Source: Bacteroidota bacterium | Lineage (GTDB): Bacteria > Bacteroidota > Ignavibacteria > Ignavibacteriales > Ignavibacteriaceae | DNA length: 64,000 nt | Direction: 5' to 3' | Assembly: GCA_021824145.1 (NCBI GenBank) | Contig: JAKALM010000001.1 | Coordinates: 248,001 to 312,000 of the forward strand | Part shown: piece after piece, positions 8,883 to 17,112 of the stretch | Layout: the number at the start of each line of letters is the position of its first letter | Position numbering within the stretch: position 1 is the first letter of the stretch | The notes under the pieces: generated by a model | The model's input: only the letters and a program-made list of their open reading frames with translations | Told to the model about the DNA's origin: nothing | The model's database searches: none | Made by a program: the position numbers and the translations under genes

Positions 8883-11324
8883 ATGAGATACCTAATGACT
8901 TTTTTATTAATAATTTCTTCAGTTGCAATGGCTATATCAAAAAATGAATTTGTGGGTAATATTAAATCATACAAAGTAAATTCAAATCAAATCGAATTTA
9001 AGTTAGAAAATGCTCTCCTTAATATTTATGTGGTTGATGATAACATTATTCGGTTTCGATATACTGATAACAAAGAATTTTCTAAAGCTCCTTCTTATGC
9101 GGTTATATCCGATGTAAATAAAAAAACTAAATTTAATTTTGAAGATAAAGGGAAATATTTTCTTCTTTCAACCTCCGAATTGAATGTTGAAATTTCTAAA
9201 TCACCTTGCCGGATTTCCATCTTTGATAAAAAAATGAATCTTATAAATGAAGATGAAAAAAGTTTTGGAGTCAGCTTTGATAATGGAAGAGTAAAATGTT
9301 ATAAAAAGCTTTTTGAAGATGAAAAATTTTTCGGATTAGGTGAAAAAACCGGAAACCTGAACAAACGCGGGAATCAATATACCATGTGGAATACTGATCA
9401 TCCAGCATACGATAACACTTGGGATCCGCTTTATGTTTCAATTCCTTTTTTCATCGGAGAAAGAAATTATAAAGCGTATGGAATTTTCTTTGACAACACA
9501 TATAAATCCTATTTTAATATGGGCGCAAGTAATAATCGATTTTATTGGTTTGGCGCCGACGATGGCGAGATGAATTATTATTTCATTTTTGGTCCTGACT
9601 TGAAAAAAGTAATTTCATCATACACAGAATTAACAGGCAGAATGCAGCTTCCGCCGATGTGGTCGCTTGGCTATCAGCAAAGCAAATGGAGTTATTATCC
9701 CGAATCGACTGTAAGAAGAATTGCACAAACATTTCGCGATAAAAAAATTCCTTGCGATGTAATTTATTTAGATATTCAATACATGAATGGTTACCGAGTT
9801 TTTACGTGGGATAAAAACAGATTTCCTAATCCCGATAAAATGATCAGTGACTTGAAAGATGAAGGTTTTAAAATAATTCCAATTATAGATCCGGGAGTAA
9901 AAGCTGATTCAAATTATTTTGCGGCAAAAGAAGGTTTGAAGAAAAATCTTTTTGTAAAATATCCTGACGGTAAAATTTATGAAGGTGAAGTATGGCCGTC
10001 GTGGGCTTATTTCCCGGATTTCACAATGAAAGCTGCAAGAGATTGGTGGGGAGAAAAACTTTCTTCATTACTTGATCAAGGAGTTGAAGGTTTTTGGAAT
10101 GATATGAACGAACCATCAGTTTGGGGGCAAGCTTTTCCAGACATAGTTCAATTTAATGATAATGGTTTTGAAACAACACACAGAAAAATTCATAATGTTT
10201 ATGCAATGGAAGAAGCGAAAGCAACTTTCGATGCTTATCAAAAGTTTTCACCGAATAAAAGGCATTTCACTTTAACAAGAGCAGGCTTTGCCGGCATTCA
10301 AAGATATTCTGCTGTTTGGACTGGAGACAATGTTTCGAATGAAGAGTCTCTCCGTCTCGCTTGTTTAATGCCGCAAGGTTTAGGATTGAGCGGAATTCCG
10401 TTTGTCGGTTCCGATGCCGGAGGTTTTATTGGAGTTCCATCCTCAAGGCTTTACACTCGCTGGATGGAACTTGGCGCATTCACTCCATTTTTCCGTGGGC
10501 ATTCTGCTATCAATCAAAAAGATAAAGAACCATGGGCATTTGGTGAAGAAGTTGAAGAATGGGTAAGAAACATAATTTCTCTTCGTTATAAACTTTTACC
10601 TTTTTTATATAATGAATTTTATGATGCTTCTGTTACAGGCTTGCCGATTATGCGTCCGATGTTTTTAAATTATCAAAACGATGATGAATGTTATACCGAT
10701 CAAGCACAGTATCAATTTATGGTCGGAGATAATTTGTTAGTCGCGCCTGTTGTTGATGAAACCAGTAATTTTAAAAAATTGTATCTGCCGGAAGGAAAGT
10801 GGTTTGACTGGTGGACAGGAAAAATTTATGATGGAAATCAGTGGATAATTATTGAAGTGCCGATTAATCAAATTCCTCTTTTCATTAAAGAAGGCGGATT
10901 TATTCCAATGCAGCAGGTTGAGCAATTTGTTGAAGAGAAAAAAATGGATGAGCTAAAAGTCATTGTTTTCCCTTCTGCACAAAGCAAATATAATTTTTAT
11001 GAAGATGATGGAATCAGTAACGATTATAAAAATGGAAAATATTCTTTGACCGAATTCAAATCCAAATTAGAAAACAATTCCGGTGCAATTTCAATTAAAA
11101 ATAGTATTGATAATTATAATACTGGAAGAAAAGATTACTTTCTAAAAATTGTTGACACTAAAAATGTTTCTAAAGTTTCAGTTAACGGAATTGAACTAAA
11201 AAAACTCTCTGATAAATCTGAATTAAACAATACAGCAGATGGATTTTATTTCAACAGCAAAGGAAAAATTCTTTATATAAAAGTAAAAGAAGAAAAGAAT
11301 ATTGAAATTAAATACATGTTCTAA
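8883..11324 (+). CDS. exported GH31 alpha-glucosidase
   Basis: The 813-residue glycoside hydrolase family 31 enzyme would release alpha-linked glucose (or xylose) from non-reducing ends by a retaining mechanism. It has an N-terminal signal peptide (about 18 residues), the N-terminal beta-sandwich, a TIM barrel carrying the GFWNDMNEPSVWG nucleophile signature (Asp407) and the candidate acid/base Asp482 in VWTGDNVS, then C-terminal beta domains. HSAINQKDKEPW matches the family active-site His/Arg region in position. It precedes another exported alpha-glucan enzyme, so the pair probably degrades external starch- or glycogen-like polymers. Alpha-xylosidase is a less likely alternative. Confidence 0.9.
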   Translation: MRYLMTFLLIISSVAMAISKNEFVGNIKSYKVNSNQIEFKLENALLNIYVVDDNIIRFRYTDNKEFSKAPSYAVISDVNKKTKFNFEDKGKYFLLSTSELNVEISKSPCRISIFDKKMNLINEDEKSFGVSFDNGRVKCYKKLFEDEKFFGLGEKTGNLNKRGNQYTMWNTDHPAYDNTWDPLYVSIPFFIGERNYKAYGIFFDNTYKSYFNMGASNNRFYWFGADDGEMNYYFIFGPDLKKVISSYTELTGRMQLPPMWSLGYQQSKWSYYPESTVRRIAQTFRDKKIPCDVIYLDIQYMNGYRVFTWDKNRFPNPDKMISDLKDEGFKIIPIIDPGVKADSNYFAAKEGLKKNLFVKYPDGKIYEGEVWPSWAYFPDFTMKAARDWWGEKLSSLLDQGVEGFWNDMNEPSVWGQAFPDIVQFNDNGFETTHRKIHNVYAMEEAKATFDAYQKFSPNKRHFTLTRAGFAGIQRYSAVWTGDNVSNEESLRLACLMPQGLGLSGIPFVGSDAGGFIGVPSSRLYTRWMELGAFTPFFRGHSAINQKDKEPWAFGEEVEEWVRNIISLRYKLLPFLYNEFYDASVTGLPIMRPMFLNYQNDDECYTDQAQYQFMVGDNLLVAPVVDETSNFKKLYLPEGKWFDWWTGKIYDGNQWIIIEVPINQIPLFIKEGGFIPMQQVEQFVEEKKMDELKVIVFPSAQSKYNFYEDDGISNDYKNGKYSLTEFKSKLENNSGAISIKNSIDNYNTGRKDYFLKIVDTKNVSKVSVNGIELKKLSDKSELNNTADGFYFNSKGKILYIKVKEEKNIEIKYMF

Positions 11325-11398
11325 ATATTTTTAAATGGGATAAATTTTGGGATATAAACAGTTTTGGTTTAGTCTCGATTATAATAAAGCAGATTGTT

Positions 11399-13501
11399 AT
11401 GAAATATATAAAAATATCTTTTGTCTTAATTGGAATATTATTCTCAATCATTAATCTAAAAGGTGCCCGATTGTTTATTAGCGATAAAAATAAAACTCGT
11501 TTTGAGGAAAAACCGGCGGTGAGAACCTTTAAAAAAGATTTAAATAAATTTTATTCAAATAAAAGATTAGGTTCGTTTGTCGAGAATGGGAAAACATATT
11601 TTAGATTATTCACACCCGATGCAGAAAAAGTCACGCTTGTTACTTTTCAAAATGCGGAAGATAAAACCGGCGTTGAATATGAAATGCAATCCGATACGAA
11701 CGGTGTTTGGGAAACTTCTATTGAAGGCGAACGTTATGGAATGTTTTATGGATTTAAAGTTTTTAACCCTAAATATCCGTCAACGAAAAACATTTTATGC
11801 CTCGATCCTTATGCAAAAGCCGTAGCTTCATTTAATACTTTTTATACTCCCCGCAAAGCAATTGTAGTGCATGATAAAAATTATGATTGGGGAGACGATC
11901 ATTGGATAGAACGTGACTGGCGCGATTTAATTATCTATGAAATGAATATAAGAGATTTGACTGCCGATCCTTCTTCCGATTCCGATAAACCAGGTACATA
12001 TGAAGGATTAATTGAACACGGAAAACCTGGCGGAATTGATTACATAAAAAAACTTGGTGTTAACACAGTTGAAATTCTACCTTCACAAGAATTTGCAAAT
12101 ATTGAAATTCCATATTTGGACTCATTAAATGGAAGCTACAACACTTGGAATCCTTATGAAAGAAATCATTGGGGATATATGACCGCGGCTTTCTTTGCTC
12201 CGGAATCTTATTATAGTGAAGGTAAACTTGATTGGAATACTTGGAGCGGAACTTCTGCTAAACAAGTAAATGACTTTAAAGATATGGTTAAAGCATTTCA
12301 TAAAGAAGGAATTGCTGTGGTGATGGATGTGGTTTATAATCATATCTCTCAATACGAACTCGGTAATTTAAAAGAAATTGATAAAGATTATTATTTTAGA
12401 TTAGATAAGCGCGGTAACTATACTGCTGAAAGCGGCTGCGGCAACGATCTAAAAACAGAGCGGCCGATGGTTCGCAGAATGATTGTTGAAAGTATTTTAT
12501 ATTGGATGAAAGAATATCATGTTGATGGTTTCCGTTTTGATCTTGGAAAATTAATTGATTGGGAAACAGTTGAAGAAATTTCTTACGAGGCAAAAAAAAT
12601 AAATCCAAAAGTTATTTTAGTATGCGAGCCGTGGGGCGGAGGCTACGATCCGGAAGGATTTTCTTTGCGCGGTTGGGGAAGCTGGAATGATCAAATTAGA
12701 AATGGAATTAAAGGAGAAAATCCTTTTAATGGACTTGGTTGGATTTTCGGAAATTGGTACGGCAATAATAATCCCGCAAGAATTAAAAGTTACGTAAATG
12801 GAACTTTAGTTAGAGATACTTTAGGTTTATTTCAAAAGAAGGAACACTCTGTAAATTATCTTTCTTCTCATGATGGCTATACGTTTGGAGATTTTATAAG
12901 ATTAGGAACCGGTTCAGTTCATTCTAATGATATAATAAAAAATGTTGATTCATTTGTAAAACTCAATCCGCTAGAATTACAACTGAACAAACTTGGCGCG
13001 CTCTTCCTTTTCACTTCGCAGGGAATTACAATGTTTCAAGAAGGCGATGAGTTTGGGAGGACGAAAGTAATTCCTTATAATGAAGAAATTCCGGATACAA
13101 ACAAAGGCAAAATCGATAACAACAGTTACAATAAAGATAATTCAACAAATTACATTAATTTCAAACATGCAGAAATAAATTATGATCTTGTTGATTACTA
13201 CAAAGGACTTATTAAACTGCGCGAAAAATTTCCTGCTTTCCGTAGAGCAGAATATAATGAAGTTAAATTTTATGATGTAAAAGATAATCCGTTTGCGCTT
13301 GGGTATCATTTAAATTATAAAGGCGAACATTTCATAGTCCTTTTTAATGCCGATAGAAATAAAGAAGAAAATTTTGATCTGCCGGAAGGCAATTGGGAAA
13401 TATTGGTTAACCAAGATAAAGCCGGCATAGAGCCGCTTGGAATCATTTCCGGTAATATTGAAATTTCTTCTTCAACTGGAATGGTTTTAAAATTGAAATA
13501 A
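11399..13501 (+). CDS. exported GH13 alpha-glucan debranching enzyme (isoamylase/pullulanase-like)
   Basis: The 700-residue GH13 protein has a signal peptide (about 22 residues), an N-terminal CBM48-like beta-sandwich (about 50-170) and a catalytic barrel. The four conserved regions are present: DVVYNH, GFRFDLGK with nucleophile Asp381, VCEPWGGG with acid/base Glu410, and YLSSHDGYT with the transition-state aspartate. The NHWGYMTAAFFAPESYY segment and CBM48 point to alpha-1,6 debranching enzymes (GlgX, isoamylase, type I pullulanase) rather than simple amylases. Export argues against a storage-glycogen GlgX. It lies 74 bases after the GH31 gene, likely in the same transcript. Confidence 0.87.
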   Translation: MKYIKISFVLIGILFSIINLKGARLFISDKNKTRFEEKPAVRTFKKDLNKFYSNKRLGSFVENGKTYFRLFTPDAEKVTLVTFQNAEDKTGVEYEMQSDTNGVWETSIEGERYGMFYGFKVFNPKYPSTKNILCLDPYAKAVASFNTFYTPRKAIVVHDKNYDWGDDHWIERDWRDLIIYEMNIRDLTADPSSDSDKPGTYEGLIEHGKPGGIDYIKKLGVNTVEILPSQEFANIEIPYLDSLNGSYNTWNPYERNHWGYMTAAFFAPESYYSEGKLDWNTWSGTSAKQVNDFKDMVKAFHKEGIAVVMDVVYNHISQYELGNLKEIDKDYYFRLDKRGNYTAESGCGNDLKTERPMVRRMIVESILYWMKEYHVDGFRFDLGKLIDWETVEEISYEAKKINPKVILVCEPWGGGYDPEGFSLRGWGSWNDQIRNGIKGENPFNGLGWIFGNWYGNNNPARIKSYVNGTLVRDTLGLFQKKEHSVNYLSSHDGYTFGDFIRLGTGSVHSNDIIKNVDSFVKLNPLELQLNKLGALFLFTSQGITMFQEGDEFGRTKVIPYNEEIPDTNKGKIDNNSYNKDNSTNYINFKHAEINYDLVDYYKGLIKLREKFPAFRRAEYNEVKFYDVKDNPFALGYHLNYKGEHFIVLFNADRNKEENFDLPEGNWEILVNQDKAGIEPLGIISGNIEISSSTGMVLKLK

Positions 13502-13640
13502 AGATTTTTTATCGATAATTTTTTAAACAATTAAATTGCTTTACAAGCGATTTCCCTCACACTACTGAATTCTTTTCTTTAAAGCTGCATCATAATAACA
13601 TAATTTGTAAAACATTTTAAAATCTATTTAAGGAAATAAA

Positions 13641-14183
13641 ATGAACGAAAGAGTTTTTAATCAGAATTTTGACAGGCTTCGTTCTGCTGAAAGATTAGAA
13701 AGACTGAGTGTAAATCAAGTGGTGGATAATTGTTTATCCGGCAGTGAAATAAAATCTATTTTAGATATTGGAACAGGAACCGGATTATTCGCTGAAAAAT
13801 TTAGTGAAAGAGGAATTAAGGTTGCTGGTGTAGATGTAAATCCATCTTACATTGAGGAAGCTAAAAAATATTTACCAGATGCTGAGTTTAAAATTGCATC
13901 AGCAGAAAATCTTCCGTTTGAAGATTCATCTTTTGACGCTGTTTTTTTTGGCGTCGTTTTGCATGAAGTAGATGATTTTAATAAAACTTTAGCTGAAGCA
14001 AATAGAGTAAGCCGATTAAAAGCTTTTATTCTTGAGTGGCAATATAAGACTGAAGATTTTGGTCCGCCGCTTGAACACAGATTAAAACCGGAATTTGTGG
14101 AAAAATTATCAAAGGAAAACGGGTTTAAGAATTTTAAAGAAGTTAAATTAGATAAGCTGGTATTGTACGAGTTGACAAAATAG
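13641..14183 (+). CDS. class I SAM-dependent methyltransferase
   Basis: The 180-residue protein has the Rossmann-like methyltransferase core of the UbiE/Methyltransf_11 type. Motif I is ILDIGTGTGLFAEKF (about 46-60), followed by the acidic ribose-binding VAGVDVNP and the post-motif ENLPFEDSSFDAVFFG region. No substrate-specific domain is added, and the neighbours (a GH13 enzyme, then REP-like hairpins) do not suggest a substrate. The start ATG follows AAGGAAAT. It is probably cytoplasmic and has no confident specific role. Confidence 0.85.
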   Translation: MNERVFNQNFDRLRSAERLERLSVNQVVDNCLSGSEIKSILDIGTGTGLFAEKFSERGIKVAGVDVNPSYIEEAKKYLPDAEFKIASAENLPFEDSSFDAVFFGVVLHEVDDFNKTLAEANRVSRLKAFILEWQYKTEDFGPPLEHRLKPEFVEKLSKENGFKNFKEVKLDKLVLYELTK

Positions 14184-14206
14184 AATTATTATCCTCTTAC
14201 TCCAAT

Positions 14207-14261
14207 GGGCTAAAGCCCTTTTCTATTTTTTTATTCTTAGTCCACGCCCTGAAGGGCGTGG
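14207..14261. repeat. pair of REP-like GC-rich palindromes
   Basis: Two hairpins follow the methyltransferase gene. The first is GGGCTAAAGCCC (14207-14218). The second (14242-14261) is an 8-bp perfect stem CCACGCCC / GGGCGTGG with loop TGAA. A T-rich spacer joins them. The GC content contrasts sharply with the surrounding DNA, and two palindromes of this kind side by side look like a dispersed REP/BIME element. They lie between convergent genes (the methyltransferase and hydE), where they could also stop transcription. Confidence 0.6.
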
Positions 14262-14323
14262 CTATTAGAACCTTTACACTATGAGTTATGGAAAATAAAA
14301 CTATAATAAAGTCAAAGTTAACG

Positions 14324-15340
14324 TTATATAATTTTCAACGAATGACCTTGTCCTTCCGCCATATTTCTTCCGGCAGCAAGCAATATGCTGCGCAGCGCGG
14401 GCATTGGATCAACATCTGATTTTTTATTAGGATAAATTGAATATTTATCGCTATAAAATGCTGGGGTAAAATTCGGCATAATAACATTTGCCCCGGCTGC
14501 CAATCCTTTTTCTCTGCCATTTAAATCAATAGTCGCAAGCGCTGTTGTAACCGGGATATGAACATTTTTCAAAACGATTCTTGCAACAGCCATTACTTTC
14601 AAAACTGAATTTACATCGGCTGGCTTTTGCTTTTTGTACGGCGTGTTTGGCGAAGGAATAAATGGACTGAATGAAGCCATGTCCACATCAAGATCACGGC
14701 AAAGAATAATATCATCTGCAATGTCTTCAATAGTTTGATGAGGTAAGCCGATTAAATTTCCACTGCCGATTTGGTATCCTAAAGATTTTAAATAATTCAA
14801 GTGGCCTACTCTATCATAAAGCTTTTGTCCAAAATGGTAAGTCTCGTATAGTTTTGCATTGGCAGTTTCATGCTTTAATAAATATCTGTCGGCGCCGGCT
14901 TCTTTCCAAATTTTGTAATCTTCAAAATCTCTTTCTCCAAGACTTAAAGTAATTGCTGCATCAAACTCACTTTTAATTGATTTGATAATCCGGTAAATAT
15001 CTTCGCCGGAAAAATTAAAATCTTCTCCAGATTGAAGAACGATAGTCTTTATTCCGGTATCGCAAATTTTTTTCGCTGTTTGAAGAATTTCTGTTTCATT
15101 CATTCTGTATCTTGAAAGAGCGCGATTGAATTTTCTTAATCCGCAGTAAAGACAGTTCTGTTCGCAGTTGTTGGAGAATTCTATAATTCCACGAAGATGA
15201 ACTTCGTCGCCGAAATATTTTTTTCTAATTTCATCTGCTTTTTGAAATATTGCGTGGATATCATTTTTATCCTCGGCTTGAAGAAGAGTGATTATTTCTT
15301 CTCTGCGTAAAATTTTTTTATTTAAGATTTTCTGAATCAT
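14324..15340 (-). CDS. hydE: [FeFe]-hydrogenase maturation radical SAM protein HydE
   Basis: HydE takes part in building the 2Fe subcluster of the H-cluster, working on the complex made by HydG. The 338-residue protein has the radical-SAM cluster motif at Cys59, Cys63 and Cys66 (NCEQNCLYCGLRK) in a BioB-like barrel. LRGIIEFSNNC is the usual HydE opening of this motif, and the C-terminal MPNFTPAFYSDKYSIYPNK region also fits. HydG is immediately upstream on the same strand and HydF and the hydrogenase are nearby, which excludes biotin synthase or PylB in practice. It is separated from hydG by 107 bases containing a long hairpin. Confidence 0.94.
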   Translation of the reverse strand: MIQKILNKKILRREEIITLLQAEDKNDIHAIFQKADEIRKKYFGDEVHLRGIIEFSNNCEQNCLYCGLRKFNRALSRYRMNETEILQTAKKICDTGIKTIVLQSGEDFNFSGEDIYRIIKSIKSEFDAAITLSLGERDFEDYKIWKEAGADRYLLKHETANAKLYETYHFGQKLYDRVGHLNYLKSLGYQIGSGNLIGLPHQTIEDIADDIILCRDLDVDMASFSPFIPSPNTPYKKQKPADVNSVLKVMAVARIVLKNVHIPVTTALATIDLNGREKGLAAGANVIMPNFTPAFYSDKYSIYPNKKSDVDPMPALRSILLAAGRNMAEGQGHSLKII

Positions 15341-15387
15341 CTAACAAGATTTTTATTTGAACTTATTTTGGTATTCTTGAACTTGAT

Positions 15388-15439
15388 CTTGAACATGAAC
15401 TTATTATGAAAAAGGTTCAAGCGTAAGTTCACGTTCAAG
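15388..15439. repeat. long inverted repeat between hydG and hydE
   Basis: The 16-base arms CTTGAACATGAACTTA and TAAGTTCACGTTCAAG pair at all but one position, around a 20-base loop that contains another copy of GGTTCAAG. The core TTGAAC is also repeated just outside the arms. On the hydG-hydE mRNA this would form a strong hairpin and could process or attenuate the message. It may instead be a dispersed palindromic element. Confidence 0.55.
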
Positions 15440-15447
15440 GGTAGAAT

Positions 15448-16839
15448 TTACATATAAACATCCCGCTCACCAGCATTCACTTGTGTAATCATCTTTTCAA
15501 TTTTTTTTCTAGTAGTTCCATTGATTCCTTCAATCTCGTTTTTCAAAAAATTTTCTGCGATAGTTTTTGTCTCAACAGTAGCAAAATCATTTAAATATTC
15601 TTGGAAAGTTGCGAGTGCATTCGGCGTACAAATTTTTCCAATGTTGCCGGATTTTGCAAGTTCCATAAATCTATCGCCTGTTCTATTTGAACGATAACAT
15701 GCTGTGCAAAAGCTAGGAAGATAGCCAAGTGAAGTGCAATCGCGTACAACCTCATCAAGGCTGCGGTGGTCTCCTAATTGAAATTGCTGGAGTTCTCGTT
15801 CATCTAAACTTTCCTTCGATTCGCTGTAACTTCCTGGAGATGTTCTGCTGCCAGCACTGATTTGAGAAATTCCGACTGAAAATAATTCTCTTCTAATTTC
15901 CGGCCTTTCGCGTGTTGTTAAAATCATTCCTGTATAAGGAACAGCTAACCGAATTATAGCCACAAGCTTTTTAAAAGATAAATCATCAACTGCGTGCGGC
16001 GGATTTATTGCTGCCGGTGCATTAAGTGCTGGCTCAAGCCTCGGAATAGAGATTGTATGCGGGCCAATTCCGTATTTGAAATCAAGATCAAATGCGTGCA
16101 TAAGCAAAGCAAGCGTTTCAAATTTATAATCTGTTAGTCCAAACAAAGCTCCAATTCCAACATCATCAATACCTGCTTGAAGCGCTCTATCCATTGCGTA
16201 AAGACGCCATGCATAATCTCGTTTTGGGCCTTCTGGATGCATTGTCATGTAAGTATCATAATGGTAAGTTTCCTGGAAGCATTGATAAGTTCCAATCCCA
16301 AAACTTTTTAATGTTTTGAAATCTTCAAACGTTAATGGAGCAATGTTTGCATTAATTCTTCTAATATTATTTCCATTATAATTAATGCTGTAAATTCTAT
16401 TTATTGTTTCCCCAATAAAATCAATTGAAGATTTTTTAGGATGCTCGCCAAACACAACAAGTATTCTTTTATGTCCTTGCTTAACAAGGAATTCAGCTTC
16501 AGCTTCAATTTCTTCAAGTGAAAGAGATTTTCTTTTTAACTTGCGGTTGTCTTTTCTAAACGCGCAATACAAACAGTTGTTAACACAAATATTGGTGATA
16601 TATAATGGCGCGAAAAGGACTAATCTGTTTCCATAAATTTTTTCTTTAACTTCTTTTGCGCGGGAAAAAAGTTCTTCGTAAAGTTCGGGGGAATTAATAT
16701 TTAATAAAGCGGCACTTTCTTTTAAATTTAATCCTTTTGCTTCGGAAGCTTTAAACAAAATATCTTTTTGTAGATCTTCATTGTTAAGCGAATCATCTTT
16801 TATAAGATAATTGATATACTCTTCATTAATAAAATACAT
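15448..16839 (-). CDS. hydG: [FeFe]-hydrogenase maturation tyrosine lyase HydG
   Basis: HydG is a radical SAM enzyme that cleaves tyrosine and provides CO and cyanide ligands as an Fe-Cys-CO-CN synthon for the H-cluster. The 463-residue protein has the N-terminal cluster motif Cys85, Cys89, Cys92 (NICVNNCLYCAFRK) and the diagnostic C-terminal auxiliary cluster motif C-x2-C-x22-C (Cys378, Cys381, Cys404). The C-terminal motif separates it from ThiH. It is the first gene of the hydG-hydE minus-strand unit and diverges from aspA-hydF. Confidence 0.95.
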   Translation of the reverse strand: MYFINEEYINYLIKDDSLNNEDLQKDILFKASEAKGLNLKESAALLNINSPELYEELFSRAKEVKEKIYGNRLVLFAPLYITNICVNNCLYCAFRKDNRKLKRKSLSLEEIEAEAEFLVKQGHKRILVVFGEHPKKSSIDFIGETINRIYSINYNGNNIRRINANIAPLTFEDFKTLKSFGIGTYQCFQETYHYDTYMTMHPEGPKRDYAWRLYAMDRALQAGIDDVGIGALFGLTDYKFETLALLMHAFDLDFKYGIGPHTISIPRLEPALNAPAAINPPHAVDDLSFKKLVAIIRLAVPYTGMILTTRERPEIRRELFSVGISQISAGSRTSPGSYSESKESLDERELQQFQLGDHRSLDEVVRDCTSLGYLPSFCTACYRSNRTGDRFMELAKSGNIGKICTPNALATFQEYLNDFATVETKTIAENFLKNEIEGINGTTRKKIEKMITQVNAGERDVYM

Positions 16840-16937
16840 TTCAACCTCTGGTATTTCTTCATTAAATCTGTTCCGTTGTTGAAGCAGATATATTAACCTT
16901 TTTATTCCAATTAATATACCAGAAGATTTACTTCATT

Positions 16938-16951
16938 TTAATTCGAATTAA
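16938..16951. promoter_or_regulatory. perfect 14-bp palindrome in hydG/aspA divergent region
   Basis: TTAATTCGAATTAA is a perfect palindrome roughly in the first half of the 273-base gap between divergent hydG and aspA. The position suits an operator controlling one or both directions. Its AT-richness means chance is not excluded. No regulator for it is identified in the window. Confidence 0.3.
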
Positions 16952-17112
16952 CCATATCTGCAAAAAGTCTTTCTAAGAATAGAGAAGCATTTCAAAATGA
17001 TGGTTATTGACTAAGCCTCATTAAATAGAAATATAATAATAGAATAGAGCGAATCGGGAAATTTTGTTGGAACACTTTTTGTTTTTTAAGTGGAAAACAA
17101 AATTACTGAACA

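Noticed and set aside
13500-13530. Palindrome TTATCGATAA after the GH13 gene as a terminator
   Set aside because: The stem is only five base pairs with T-runs on both sides that do not pair; too weak.
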